From DAOPYE01 sp035352715 (GTDB lineage Bacteria; Acidobacteriota; Holophagae; Holophagales; Holophagaceae): 43,420 bases of DNA. Positions 26,209-34,792 of the stretch are shown in pieces. Numbering within the stretch: the stretch's first letter is position 1; each line of letters starts with the position of its first letter. The notes below the pieces were generated by a model. It ran no database searches. It was not told where the DNA came from and saw only the letters and a list, made by a program, of their open reading frames with translations. Both the position numbers and the translations under genes were made by a program. The stretch spans positions 1 to 43,420 of the forward strand of contig DAOPYE010000012.1 in NCBI GenBank assembly GCA_035352715.1, in the 5' to 3' direction.

Positions 26209-26211
26209 GAT

Positions 26212-27471
26212 TCAGCCCTCCAACTGATCCAGCATACGCTGCGAGATCAGCGTCACGCCGCTGGGCGTGCGATAAAAGCGCCGGGCATCCTCCTCGGGAT
26301 CCTCGCCTACCACCAGACCATCGGGAATCCGACAGCCCCGAGCGACGACCACCCGGCGCAACCGCGCGTGTTCGCCGATATCCGCGCCAGGAAGCACGAC
26401 CGCTTCGTGCAGATGGGCATGGGAATGGACCCGCACCCGCGAGAACAGCAGGGACTGGTAGACCGTTGCGCCCGAAACGATGCAGCCGGCACAAATCACG
26501 CTGCTGAGGGCGACGCCGTTGCGATGGGGACCGCTGTGCACGAACTTCGAGCCCGGCAGTTGTTCCTGGGCCGTGAAGATGGGCCACATCTCGTCGTAGA
26601 GGTTGAGCTCCGGGTCCACAAAGGTGAGATCCAGGTTCGCCTCCCAGTAGGCATCCACGGTCCCCACATCGCGCCAGTAGGGCTCCTTGTGAAGATTGGG
26701 GAGGCAGCTCTTGCTGAAGTGGTGGGCGAAAACATCGGCCCGCTCGATCAGATAGGGAATAAGATCCTTGCCGAAATCGTGGCTGGACAACAGATCCTCG
26801 GCATCTCGCATCAGCTCGCGGTACAGGAAATCGGCCTTGAACAGGTAGATGCCCATGCTCGCCAGGCAGCGATCAGGCTTGCCGGGAATGGTGGGCGGAT
26901 CCTCGGGCTTTTCGACGAAACCGATGATGCGACCCTCGCTATCGATTTCAGCGACGCCAAAGCCGCTGGCCCACTCCTTGGGAACCTCGAGGCAGGCGAT
27001 GGTCAGATCCGCGCCCGTGCGCAGGTGATCCTCCAGGAAGATCCGGTAATCCATCTTGTAGATGTGATCCCCCGCCAGGATCAGGACGTTGTCCGGCCGG
27101 TGTTCGCGGATGTTGTCAATGTTCTGGTACACCGCGTCTGCCGTTCCGCTGTACCAGAGATCCCGATCCAGGCTCTGCTGCGCCGGTAGCACATGGACGA
27201 ACTCATCGAGCTTGGCGCTCAGGAAGGTCCAGCCGAACTGGAGGTGTTCCAGCAGTCGATGCGAGTTGTACTGGGTCAGCACCTGAATTTTGCGAAAACC
27301 CGAATTAATGCAATTGGAAAGCGTGAAATCGATGATGCGGTATTTGCCCCCGAAATCCAGACCGGGCTTTGAATAGGTGCTGGTCAGATCCATCAATCGC
27401 GTTCCCCGCCCGCCAGCGAGAATCACCGACACTGTGCGTTTGGGCGCGAGAGCCAGCTCTGTCGTGGGCAT
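26212..27471 (-). CDS. glgC: Glucose-1-phosphate adenylyltransferase (ADP-glucose pyrophosphorylase)
   Basis: GlgC makes ADP-glucose, the committed step of glycogen synthesis. The 419-residue protein has the nucleotide loop VILAGGRGTRLMDLT, KPGLDFGGKYRIIDFTLSN, WYSGTADAVYQN, ILAGDHIYKMDY, GVAEID, FVEKPEDPP, SMGIYLF, WRDVGTVDAYWEANLDL and the C-terminal left-handed beta-helix repeats. GAGGAG lies 8 bases before the ATG. It heads the glgC-glgA unit and is divergent from sbcD across a 140-base gap where I saw no convincing promoter boxes. Allosteric control is expected for the family, but no effector can be read from the sequence. Confidence 0.95.
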   Translation of the reverse strand: MPTTELALAPKRTVSVILAGGRGTRLMDLTSTYSKPGLDFGGKYRIIDFTLSNCINSGFRKIQVLTQYNSHRLLEHLQFGWTFLSAKLDEFVHVLPAQQSLDRDLWYSGTADAVYQNIDNIREHRPDNVLILAGDHIYKMDYRIFLEDHLRTGADLTIACLEVPKEWASGFGVAEIDSEGRIIGFVEKPEDPPTIPGKPDRCLASMGIYLFKADFLYRELMRDAEDLLSSHDFGKDLIPYLIERADVFAHHFSKSCLPNLHKEPYWRDVGTVDAYWEANLDLTFVDPELNLYDEMWPIFTAQEQLPGSKFVHSGPHRNGVALSSVICAGCIVSGATVYQSLLFSRVRVHSHAHLHEAVVLPGADIGEHARLRRVVVARGCRIPDGLVVGEDPEEDARRFYRTPSGVTLISQRMLDQLEG

Positions 27472-27611
27472 TACATCACTCCTCAGTCATGGGATCTAAC
27501 CGGGGTCCATAGGGGCTGTGTTGGATCTTTGAAAACCTATCGTTCACATCCAAGGGATCTTGAATATCCGCAAGCGCTTCGAAAGCCGCGCCCATGGGGT
27601 AATCTGGTGCC

Positions 27612-28736
27612 ATGCGGTTTTTCCATTCATCCGACTGGCACCTGGGAAAAAGCCTCTGCAACGTGAGCCTGTTGGACGACCAAGCCGCAGCTCTGGAGGA
27701 GATCCTGCGCATGGTCCGGGACAGCCGTCCCGATGCATTTGTCCTGGCGGGCGATGTCTACGATCGCGCCGTGCCTCCGAAAGAGGCCGTTCGCCTGCTG
27801 GATGATTTCCTGGTGCGCCTTATCCGCGACGAGGGCGTGCCGATGCTCATGATCGCGGGCAACCACGACAGCCCCGAGCGGCTGTCCTTCGGAAGCCGCT
27901 TTCTGGAAGACCAGAAGCTGTTCGTGGCCGGACGCTGCGCGCCAACCTCAGCGCCCATCGTCATCCAGGATGTGGCCTTCCATCTGCTGCCCTTCGGCGA
28001 TCCCGCCACCGTCCGCTTCGATCTGGCCCAGGACGATATTCGCTCCCATCAGGATGCCCTGGCCGCGCAGGCATCCCAGGCTGCGGCGAAACACCCCGAC
28101 GGCCTGCGATCCGTGGCGGTGGCCCATGCCTTCGTGATCGGAGGCCTGGAGAGCGAATCCGAATCGACGATCAGCGTCGGAGGCACCGGCGAAGTGGATG
28201 CGAAGACGTTCCAGTTCTTCGACTACACGGCCCTGGGCCATCTGCACCGGCCCCAGGCCCCTTCCAGCCAGGTCCGCTACGCGGGCAGCCTGCTGAAATA
28301 CTCGGCCTCGGAAGCCGATCACCGGAAATCCATCACGCTGGTGGAACTCCCCTCGACAGGCGCTGTCCAGACCACGGCCCTGCCCTTCACCCCCCGCCGT
28401 GATCTGAGACGCGTGCGCGGGCTCTGCCAGGATCTCCTGGCCGGTTCGGATCCAGGCAACCGCGAGGACTACGTCTTTGTGGAACTGCTGGATCGCGGCC
28501 CCGTGGTGGACGCCATGGCGCGCCTTCGCCAGATCTACCCCAATCTCCTGGGCCTCCATCTGCAGGATCTCGCCGATGGTGAATCCGGACTCAGCGCCGT
28601 GGACCACCGCAGCCTGGACCCAGAAGCCCTGTTCGCGAGGTTCTTCGAAGAAACGATGGGCGAAGCGCTGAGCCAGGAAGAACGGGACGTCTACCGGGAG
28701 ATCCTTTCGGAGACAGAAAACGCGAGGTGCGAATGA
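27612..28736 (+). CDS. sbcD: Nuclease SbcCD subunit D (Mre11-like)
   Basis: SbcD is the metallophosphoesterase subunit of the SbcCD exo/endonuclease, which cuts DNA hairpins and protein-blocked ends. The 374-residue protein shows the phosphodiesterase motifs in order: FHSSDWHLG (D-x-H), LAGDVYDRA (GDxxD), IAGNHDSPERL (GNHD), VAHAF and YTALGHLHRPQ (GHxH). It is the first gene of a two-gene operon with sbcC, whose start overlaps its stop as ATGA (28733-28736). Divergent from glgC. The Shine-Dalgarno before the ATG at 27612 is weak. Confidence 0.94.
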   Translation: MRFFHSSDWHLGKSLCNVSLLDDQAAALEEILRMVRDSRPDAFVLAGDVYDRAVPPKEAVRLLDDFLVRLIRDEGVPMLMIAGNHDSPERLSFGSRFLEDQKLFVAGRCAPTSAPIVIQDVAFHLLPFGDPATVRFDLAQDDIRSHQDALAAQASQAAAKHPDGLRSVAVAHAFVIGGLESESESTISVGGTGEVDAKTFQFFDYTALGHLHRPQAPSSQVRYAGSLLKYSASEADHRKSITLVELPSTGAVQTTALPFTPRRDLRRVRGLCQDLLAGSDPGNREDYVFVELLDRGPVVDAMARLRQIYPNLLGLHLQDLADGESGLSAVDHRSLDPEALFARFFEETMGEALSQEERDVYREILSETENARCE

Positions 28737-31700
28737 AGCCGCTGAGGCTCTCGATCCGCGCCTTCGGACCTTTTGCCGATGCCCAGGAGCTGGACTTCTG
28801 CGATCTGGCGGGCCACGAGTTCTTCCTCATTCATGGCCCCACCGGCGCGGGCAAGACGAGCATCCTGGACGCCATCAGCTATGCGCTCTACGGCGAAACC
28901 AGCGGAGGCCTGCGCGACGCCAAGGACATGCGCAGCCACTTTGCGGATCCATCGACCCCGACAAAGGTCGCCTTCGAGTTCCAGCTCGGCGGCAAGACCT
29001 ATCGCGTCGAGCGCTCCCCCGATCAGCAGGTGCCAAAGCTCAAGGGCGGGGGCTTCAAGAAACAGGCGGCCAACGCCGGCATCTGGGAACTGGCCGAGGG
29101 CCGCGAGATTCCCCTCGCCTCGGAAAAACCATCGGCGGTGGACGCCAAGGTGGCCGAGCTGATGGGCTTCAAGGCGGGCCCCTTCCGCCAGGTGGTGATC
29201 CTGCCCCAGGGCCAGTTCCAGGAGTTTCTCCTGGCCAGCAGCCTCGAACGCCAGTCCATCCTCCAGGTGCTGTTCCAGACCTCACGCTACGCCCGCATCA
29301 CGGAAGCCCTGGCCGCCAAGGCGCAGGCACTCAAGGACGAGATCCGCAGCCTGCTCGCGGCGGACCGCCAGCTGCTGGACCAGGCCCAAGTCCAAACCTC
29401 CGACGAGCTGGACGCTCGAATTGACGGCCTCCGCGAAAAGCTTTTGACACTGGATGTCCAGAAGCTGGAAGCGTCCACCCAAAGAGACACCGCAGCGGCG
29501 GAACTCCAGGAAGGGCACCGGATCTCCGCGCTGGTGAAGGAGCGCGAGGAGGCCGCCCTCGAACGGCAAACGCTGGAGGGCCAAGCACCGGAAATCGAGG
29601 CCCAGCGCGTGCGTCTGGACCGCGCCCGGCGGGCCGATCGCGTGATGCCGCTGATCCGAACCCTGGACGAGGCGGAAACGGCTCTGGCGCGTCTGCGAGA
29701 AGAGGAACAGACCCTCCAGCAAGACTTCTCGGAAGCCACGCAAACCCAGGAGCAGGCACAAGCGCAACTGGAGTCCGCCAAACGCCAGGAGCCCCAGCGC
29801 GAGAATCTGCGCCGAACCATCGAACGGCTGAAGGAGCTGGAGCCCCAGCTCCAGCAGATGGAACAACTCCGCGAGGAGCTCCGGAGCATCACCCGCGATC
29901 GGCTGAGCCAGGATGGCGATATCCAGCGCCAGCAGAAACGCGTGGAGATGATTGAACAGTCGTTGTCCAATTTCCAGGCTCGGCAACAGGAACTCCAGCT
30001 TGAGGCACAGCGGGTGGATGTCCTGGAATTCCAGCTTCAGCAGGACAAGAAACGGCGCAAGAACCGCGAGGAGTTCGACCGCACGGAACTGGATCTAGCC
30101 CGCGCAAAGGACACGCATGCGGAAGCCCAAGGCGTCGTGGTGCTCCGCGAACAGGAAGCCATGAAGGCGCGGCAGGCTGCCGATCATGTGCGCGGCCTTT
30201 GGGATACGGGCCAAGCTGCCATCCTCGCGTCCCATCTGGCTTCCGGATCGCCCTGCCCGGTTTGCGGCAGCTCCAGCCACCCGCACCCGGCCAAGGCCGC
30301 AGGACTGCTTCCCACGGAAGCCGAACTGAAGCAGGCTCAGACCCGCCTGGAAGACGCCAAATCCGCCCTGGATCGGGCCGTGTCCATCCGCAACCAGCGG
30401 GAACTCGCGATTCAGCCCTTCCTCACCCGGATCGAGCTGCTCCGCGACGCCTTCGAAGACGAGGGCGATCAAAACCTCGAGGCCCTGGCCCAACTGGAAG
30501 CGCAGCACAAGCAGGAACTGGAATCCGCTCGACGCGCGGCGGAGGAGCTGGCCCCCATCGCCCGCAAGCTCGAAACCCTGGCAGCGGATCGAAGCCAAGC
30601 CCTGGATAGCCTTCAGGCCCTGCAGGCAACGCTGGCGACGACCCGAAGCCGAGAGGACATGAGCCGCGGGGCCCTGCAGACCCTGGAAGCCTCCATCCTG
30701 GCGGATCTCCGTGTCCCCGGCGCACTCTCCACCAAGCTGGACCAGGCCAGGCAGGACCTCGCGGAACTGGAAGCCAAGCGGGAACAGGCCCAGGCCGCCC
30801 AGGAAGCGACCATGCTCAAGGTCACGCAGCTCGGGGCGCGCCTGGACGCCCATCGGGCGAGGTGCCGGGAAGCCATGGAGGACAAAGCCCAGCTCTGCGG
30901 CGTCGTGGAAGACGGACTGCGCCAGGCGCTGTTCCGGGATCGCTCGGACTTCGAGTCCGCACGCAGGGACGAACAGGCTCAGCAGGCCATGGAAGCAGCC
31001 ATCCGCCTTCATGGCGAGACACTCGCCAGCGCCAGGGATCGCCACCAGCGGGCCATGGATCAGGCGGGAACGCTGGATCAACCGAATCTCCTGGCGCTTC
31101 AGGCCAGCCTCGAACAGGCCCAATCAACCGTGGAGCACTGCGCCAAGGAACTCGTCCGAACCCAGGAAGAAGAGGCATCTCTGAAGCGGCTCCGCCAGGC
31201 CCTGGCCGACAACGCCAGGAACCGCCGGGAGCAGGAGCACCGGTACACCATCCTGGGCCGCCTGGCGCGCGTGGCCCGCGGCGAAGACGGGGCCCGCGTC
31301 TCCTTCGAACGTTTCGTCCAGGGCGCCATCCTGGACGAAGTGCTGATCTCCGCTTCCCATCGCCTGCGCCGCATGAGCCGCAACCGATACAGCCTGCAGC
31401 GCGCCCAGGCCCCCGGCGATCTTCGCAGGGCCGGAGGACTGGACCTCGAAGTTCCCGATGCGCACACAGGAAAGGCCCGCGCCGCCAGCACGCTTTCCGG
31501 CGGAGAGGGATTTCAGGCGTCACTGGCCCTCGCGCTGGGCCTATCGGATGTGGTGCAGCGGCACGCGGGCGGCGTGAGGCTGGATACGGTCTTCGTGGAC
31601 GAGGGCTTTGGAAGCCTGGATTCCGAGGCACTGGAATTGGCGCTTCGCACCCTGGAAGACCTGAAACAGGGTGGTCGGCTGGTGGGCATCATCAGCCATC

Positions 31701-31786
31701 TGGACGAGGTGAAGCAGCGCATCGCCGCCCGCCTTGAGATCCAGCCTGGTCCAAGAGGCAGTCGGGCAGCATTCCGTCTCGGATAG
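28733..31786 (+). CDS. sbcC: Nuclease SbcCD subunit C (Rad50-like SMC ATPase)
   Basis: SbcC is the ATPase and tether of the SbcCD complex. The 1017-residue protein has an N-terminal Walker A (HGPTGAGKTSILDAISYALYG), two long coiled-coil arms rich in Gln, Glu, Ala and Arg, and at the middle a zinc hook CPVCGSSSHPHP with the two cysteines at about 508 and 511. Near the C-terminus come the ABC signature STLSGGEGFQASLALALG and Walker B TVFVDEGFGSLD. QxxxILPQGQFQEFLLAS gives the Q-loop region. ATG at 28733 overlaps the sbcD stop and is preferred over the GTG at 28727. There is no neighbour suggesting a role beyond DNA repair. Confidence 0.95.
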   Translation: MKPLRLSIRAFGPFADAQELDFCDLAGHEFFLIHGPTGAGKTSILDAISYALYGETSGGLRDAKDMRSHFADPSTPTKVAFEFQLGGKTYRVERSPDQQVPKLKGGGFKKQAANAGIWELAEGREIPLASEKPSAVDAKVAELMGFKAGPFRQVVILPQGQFQEFLLASSLERQSILQVLFQTSRYARITEALAAKAQALKDEIRSLLAADRQLLDQAQVQTSDELDARIDGLREKLLTLDVQKLEASTQRDTAAAELQEGHRISALVKEREEAALERQTLEGQAPEIEAQRVRLDRARRADRVMPLIRTLDEAETALARLREEEQTLQQDFSEATQTQEQAQAQLESAKRQEPQRENLRRTIERLKELEPQLQQMEQLREELRSITRDRLSQDGDIQRQQKRVEMIEQSLSNFQARQQELQLEAQRVDVLEFQLQQDKKRRKNREEFDRTELDLARAKDTHAEAQGVVVLREQEAMKARQAADHVRGLWDTGQAAILASHLASGSPCPVCGSSSHPHPAKAAGLLPTEAELKQAQTRLEDAKSALDRAVSIRNQRELAIQPFLTRIELLRDAFEDEGDQNLEALAQLEAQHKQELESARRAAEELAPIARKLETLAADRSQALDSLQALQATLATTRSREDMSRGALQTLEASILADLRVPGALSTKLDQARQDLAELEAKREQAQAAQEATMLKVTQLGARLDAHRARCREAMEDKAQLCGVVEDGLRQALFRDRSDFESARRDEQAQQAMEAAIRLHGETLASARDRHQRAMDQAGTLDQPNLLALQASLEQAQSTVEHCAKELVRTQEEEASLKRLRQALADNARNRREQEHRYTILGRLARVARGEDGARVSFERFVQGAILDEVLISASHRLRRMSRNRYSLQRAQAPGDLRRAGGLDLEVPDAHTGKARAASTLSGGEGFQASLALALGLSDVVQRHAGGVRLDTVFVDEGFGSLDSEALELALRTLEDLKQGGRLVGIISHLDEVKQRIAARLEIQPGPRGSRAAFRLG

Positions 31787-31875
31787 ATGCGTATGTCTGT
31801 GCTACCTTACGGCATGTCCATCAGCTACCCCGCTGTTTCATACGAAGCATCGGTTTCATCCTTGGGAAAACGTCG

Positions 31876-33489
31876 ATGACGCCCCGAGCCAAGACAACAC
31901 CCACAAAGAACGATGACGGCCTGACCGCAACGGCCAAGAAATCTCCTGTACGCAAAAAACCGAACGGATGCACGGAAGCGCTTCTTTTCGACGCTCTCGA
32001 TGTGGCCATCTTCGTCCACGAGATCGAAACGGGCGCCATTCTGCGCGTCAACCGTCGGATGAGCGAACTCTACGGATACTCTCTCGAGGAGGCCGCACAG
32101 CTCGAGATTGGGCAGCTATCCATCGGGCTTTCACCCTGTTCCGGCGTCGAGGCGATGGAATGGATGCGAAAGGCCGCCGAGGAAGGGCCTCAGCGTTTCG
32201 AGTGGCTGGCGAAAGATCGCCGGGGACGCCCTTTCTGGGTGGAAATGTCCCTTCGGAAAATCGCCATGGATGGACAAGATCGCTTGCTGGCCACCGCCCG
32301 GGATATCTCTGAGCAGAAGCGCATCGAATCCGACCAGGCTTCCAGATTGAAGCGCGCCGAAGCGCAGAACGCCGTCTTCCTCGCCCTCGCGGGCGTTGGC
32401 GCGGACTTCCAGGCCGCCATGGATCTCATCACGCATCACCTTGCGATCCACATCGGAGACCTCTGCGTCCTCGAAATGCTGAACGACGATGGCAAGCTGA
32501 GCGTGGAATCCATCAGCCAGCCCTACCTGGACGGCGAACCCCTGCTGCCACAGCCTTCCAAGCTGGCGAGGCTTTCGGCCGAGACAGCGGGAGCGGGCGT
32601 CGTCACCACCCTGGGCGAATCCATCCGCATCACGGATCCGTCCCAGGCCCAGATCCGTCCCCGGATTCGGCCCGAGTTCCACAGCTACCTGAAACACTTC
32701 GGCATCCACAGCCTAGTCATCGTCCCCATGCGGGCAGAGCACCGCAGCATCGGTGCCATCACCCTCGTGAAGGGCGGCTCCAGCCGACCCTATTCGGCCG
32801 AAGACCAGACCATGCTTCAAAGCCTGGCGGACCGATCGGCCCTGGCCATCATCAATGCGAAGCTGAGCGCCGAGAATCAGCAGCAGGCGGAAGCCCTTCG
32901 CCTGATCAATGCCGAACTGGAACACCGGGTGGCCCAGCGCACCGCGGAACTCGGCGAAGCCAATCGGCAGCTCCAGCGACTCGCCATCGAAGATGCCCTC
33001 ACGGGACTTTCGAACCGTCGGCGCTTCAATGAAGTGATGGATGAGGAGATCCGTCGCGCGACCCGCAGCTCGGAACCTTTAGGTTTGCTGCTGGGCGACG
33101 TGGACTTCTTCAAGAAGTTCAATGATCACTACGGCCACCAGGGCGGGGATGACTGCCTGCGCGCCGTGGGCAAGACCATGCTGAAGATTTTCCGGCGCGC
33201 CGGCGAACTGCCCGCGCGGTACGGGGGCGAGGAATTCGCCGTGGTTCTGCCCAATCACACCCCCGAGCAGACCATGGCCGCCGCGGAACGCCTGAGGGCC
33301 AGCATTGAGGCCCTGGGCCTTCCCCACGCGAAATCGGATGCCGCCCCCTGTGTGACGATCAGCCTCGGCGTGGTCAGCGCGTCTGCCAAAGGTCACGACG
33401 CCAGCTGGTTCATCGAGCGGGCCGACGAAGCCCTCTACCACAGCAAGGCGAGCGGACGGAATCGGGCGACCCTGGCGGCCTTGGAATAG
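31876..33489 (+). CDS. PAS-GAF-GGDEF diguanylate cyclase
   Basis: The 537-residue soluble protein has a basic disordered N-terminus (about 1-30), a PAS domain (about 33-150: FDALDVAIFVHEIETG to ATARDISEQKR), a GAF domain (about 165-325) and a short coiled coil (AELEHRVAQRTAELGEANRQ). It ends with a GGDEF domain (about 370-535) with DALTGLSNRRRF and active-site RYGGEEF. GGEEF is an accepted active variant, so it probably makes cyclic di-GMP from GTP in response to a small ligand or redox signal. The allosteric inhibitory site position reads RAGE instead of RxxD, a conservative change that may weaken feedback. It is monocistronic, 89 bases after sbcC and ending before a 200-base gap. Confidence 0.92.
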   Translation: MTPRAKTTPTKNDDGLTATAKKSPVRKKPNGCTEALLFDALDVAIFVHEIETGAILRVNRRMSELYGYSLEEAAQLEIGQLSIGLSPCSGVEAMEWMRKAAEEGPQRFEWLAKDRRGRPFWVEMSLRKIAMDGQDRLLATARDISEQKRIESDQASRLKRAEAQNAVFLALAGVGADFQAAMDLITHHLAIHIGDLCVLEMLNDDGKLSVESISQPYLDGEPLLPQPSKLARLSAETAGAGVVTTLGESIRITDPSQAQIRPRIRPEFHSYLKHFGIHSLVIVPMRAEHRSIGAITLVKGGSSRPYSAEDQTMLQSLADRSALAIINAKLSAENQQQAEALRLINAELEHRVAQRTAELGEANRQLQRLAIEDALTGLSNRRRFNEVMDEEIRRATRSSEPLGLLLGDVDFFKKFNDHYGHQGGDDCLRAVGKTMLKIFRRAGELPARYGGEEFAVVLPNHTPEQTMAAAERLRASIEALGLPHAKSDAAPCVTISLGVVSASAKGHDASWFIERADEALYHSKASGRNRATLAALE

Positions 33490-33534
33490 TTCGCAAGATA
33501 TGGCGTCAGTAGGGATAGTTATCCACCCAGCCCC

Positions 33535-33555
33535 CTGTCGATAAAGTTTCGACAG
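33535..33555. repeat. Perfect inverted repeat, 7-bp arms
   Basis: CTGTCGA (33535-33541) and TCGACAG (33549-33555) flank a 7-base loop, 46 bases after the stop of the GGDEF gene. No T-tract follows, so it may be a weak terminator, an RNA-end hairpin or a regulator site for the downstream gene. Confidence 0.45.
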
Positions 33556-33690
33556 ATTGGCTGTAATTCCATTCGCTTTGTGCAATGCTTGGCGCCGATC
33601 CATCTCTTTTCAATCCGAACCAGGGCCGATTGCCCCGCACGCGGGGTGCCATCCGTTTGCCCTTTGTTCTTTCCAGGCACAGGAGGAATC

Positions 33691-34191
33691 ATGCACGAAG
33701 CGACCACCGCAGCGGCCCTCACTGCAACACTGCCGGAAGCCGCACCCATCGAACGCGCCGGCAATATTGCGTCGTGCCAAGCGTTCTTCTCCCTCGTGGA
33801 CTTCTCGGCCTTTGACCGGTTCATCGAGCAAGGCCGAAGCTTCATGCTCGACGCCGCAAGCCGCCAGCAGCACCTTCGCTTCCACGAGTTCATCCGCTCG
33901 CTGGATTTCCGGATCAGCTCTCCGATGCTCCTCGAACACTTCTTCGAACTGGATCAGACCTGGGAGGACGCCCTCTCCTTCGACAATTGGTTCGCACCCA
34001 ACGAAGATTCGGAACTGATGCACTTCAAGAAGCCCAGCGAATGCCCTCCAGGCGCGCTTCGGGAACATGCCCGCGAAGAATTCATTGAGGCCATTGAAGC
34101 CGCCCACGCCGCGCTGTCGATGCTGATCCGCCATATCCGCTCGGAATGCGGGACCGAGGCGATCGAAGCAGCACCAGCGCTGAACATCTGA
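33691..34191 (+). CDS. Hypothetical protein, unrecognised family
   Basis: I do not recognise this 166-residue protein. The ATG at 33691 has a very strong Shine-Dalgarno (AGGAGG, 4 bases spacing), so it is very probably expressed. It is acidic, has no signal peptide or membrane segment, and looks mostly alpha-helical, with many aromatic and acidic residues (for example DFSAFDRFIEQGRSFML, then LEHFFELDQTWEDALSFDNW) and an Ala-Glu-rich C-terminal helix (EEFIEAIEAAHAALSML). Two cysteines are visible (one in NIASCQAF and one in SECGTE). It stands alone between the diguanylate cyclase and the arsenic island and ends in a strong terminator. The open frame runs further upstream to 33580, without RBS support. 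Confidence 0.8.
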   Translation: MHEATTAAALTATLPEAAPIERAGNIASCQAFFSLVDFSAFDRFIEQGRSFMLDAASRQQHLRFHEFIRSLDFRISSPMLLEHFFELDQTWEDALSFDNWFAPNEDSELMHFKKPSECPPGALREHAREEFIEAIEAAHAALSMLIRHIRSECGTEAIEAAPALNI

Positions 34192-34207
34192 TCCATTCAT
34201 CCATTCC

Positions 34208-34246
34208 CGAAGAGGACCGCCGCACCGGCGGTCCTCTTCGTTTTCC
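34208..34246 (+). terminator. Strong rho-independent terminator
   Basis: A perfect 15-bp stem (34208-34222 with 34226-34240), loop of 3 bases, followed by TTTTCC. It ends the hypothetical gene at 34191. The outer part of the stem (CGAAGAG / CTCTTCG) is shared with the second hairpin at 34291-34328. Confidence 0.92.
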
Positions 34247-34290
34247 TGCATCCGGAATTCCCTCGTAAAAGCCCCTGGATCTGCGCCCAT

Positions 34291-34328
34291 CGAAGAGCCA
34301 CCTACAATCGGGGGGGGGTCTTCGTTTT
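34291..34328 (+). terminator. Second, imperfect terminator-like hairpin containing a run of nine G
   Basis: CGAAGA (34291-34296) pairs with TCTTCG (34319-34324), with additional CC/GG pairs across two mismatches, and is followed by TTTTCG. The right arm contains nine consecutive G (34310-34318). It resembles a decayed copy of the terminator 80 bases upstream and would insulate the arsenic unit. Confidence 0.45.
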
Positions 34329-34401
34329 CGAGGGTTTGAAGTGCATCAAGCCGGTTGCTTCCTTTTGGAAAGTGAAGCCGATAAATCTTTGTAAATATTG
34401 T

Positions 34402-34416
34402 ATTCAAATGATGAAT
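34402..34416 (+). promoter_or_regulatory. Candidate ArsR operator upstream of arsR1
   Basis: ATTCA-AATGA-TGAAT is a perfect inverted repeat with 5-bp arms, 30 bases before the arsR1 start. It lies between a possible -35 (TTGTAT, 34398-34403) and -10 (TATTTC, 34420-34425), in an AT-rich stretch. ATTCA/TGAAT arms resemble known ars operators. The AATGATGAAT part recurs upstream of arsR3. Confidence 0.5.
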
Positions 34417-34446
34417 CTGTATTTCTAGAGGTTTAGAATTTTCGCA

Positions 34447-34785
34447 ATGGACGATTCGGCCCCCCTCCTCGATCGGCATGCAAACCAACTCAAAGCCATG
34501 GGCCATCCGGCTCGGCTGGCGATCCTACGGCTGGTGGTTCAGGGGCCTGTGGAAGGCACGTCGGTTGGAGAGATCCAGACGAAGCTCGGTATTCCTGGTT
34601 CGACGCTCAATCACCACCTGACGGAGCTGGCTCAGGCCGGATTGATCAAGCGCGTACGCCAGGGAACCAGCATTCATTGCTCTGCGTGCTTTGCAGCCCT
34701 GAAGGATCTGACGGGCTACATCTGGGACAACTGCTGTGGTGGCGGCTGCTGTGGTGGCGGCTGCCGTGACGCCAACTGCCTGTGA
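34447..34785 (+). CDS. arsR: ArsR-family arsenic-responsive repressor (unit 1)
   Basis: The 112-residue protein is a winged-helix ArsR repressor: KAMGHPARLAILRLV, then the recognition helix region GSTLNHHLTELAQAGLI and the wing KRVRQGTSIH. It lacks the classic ELCVC site. Instead it has a C-terminal cysteine cluster (WDNCCGGGCCGGGC, then NCL). ArsR proteins of the Acidithiobacillus type bind As(III) through such C-terminal cysteines, so this is probably the sensor site. It heads arsR-acr3-arsC. The predicted operator lies in the AT-rich leader. No clear Shine-Dalgarno precedes the ATG at 34447; GAGG lies 18 bases upstream. ArsR3 of this window is a close paralogue in layout. Confidence 0.92.
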   Translation: MDDSAPLLDRHANQLKAMGHPARLAILRLVVQGPVEGTSVGEIQTKLGIPGSTLNHHLTELAQAGLIKRVRQGTSIHCSACFAALKDLTGYIWDNCCGGGCCGGGCRDANCL

Positions 34786-34792
34786 GGATCCA

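Noticed and set aside
25132..27189. 685-codon plus-strand open frame
   Set aside because: Antisense across both glgA and glgC, which are clearly real; the frame is a by-product of codon bias.
34310..34318. Phase-variable G tract inside a gene
   Set aside because: The nine G lie in a non-coding leader within a hairpin, so they cannot switch a reading frame. They were kept only as a part of the terminator finding.
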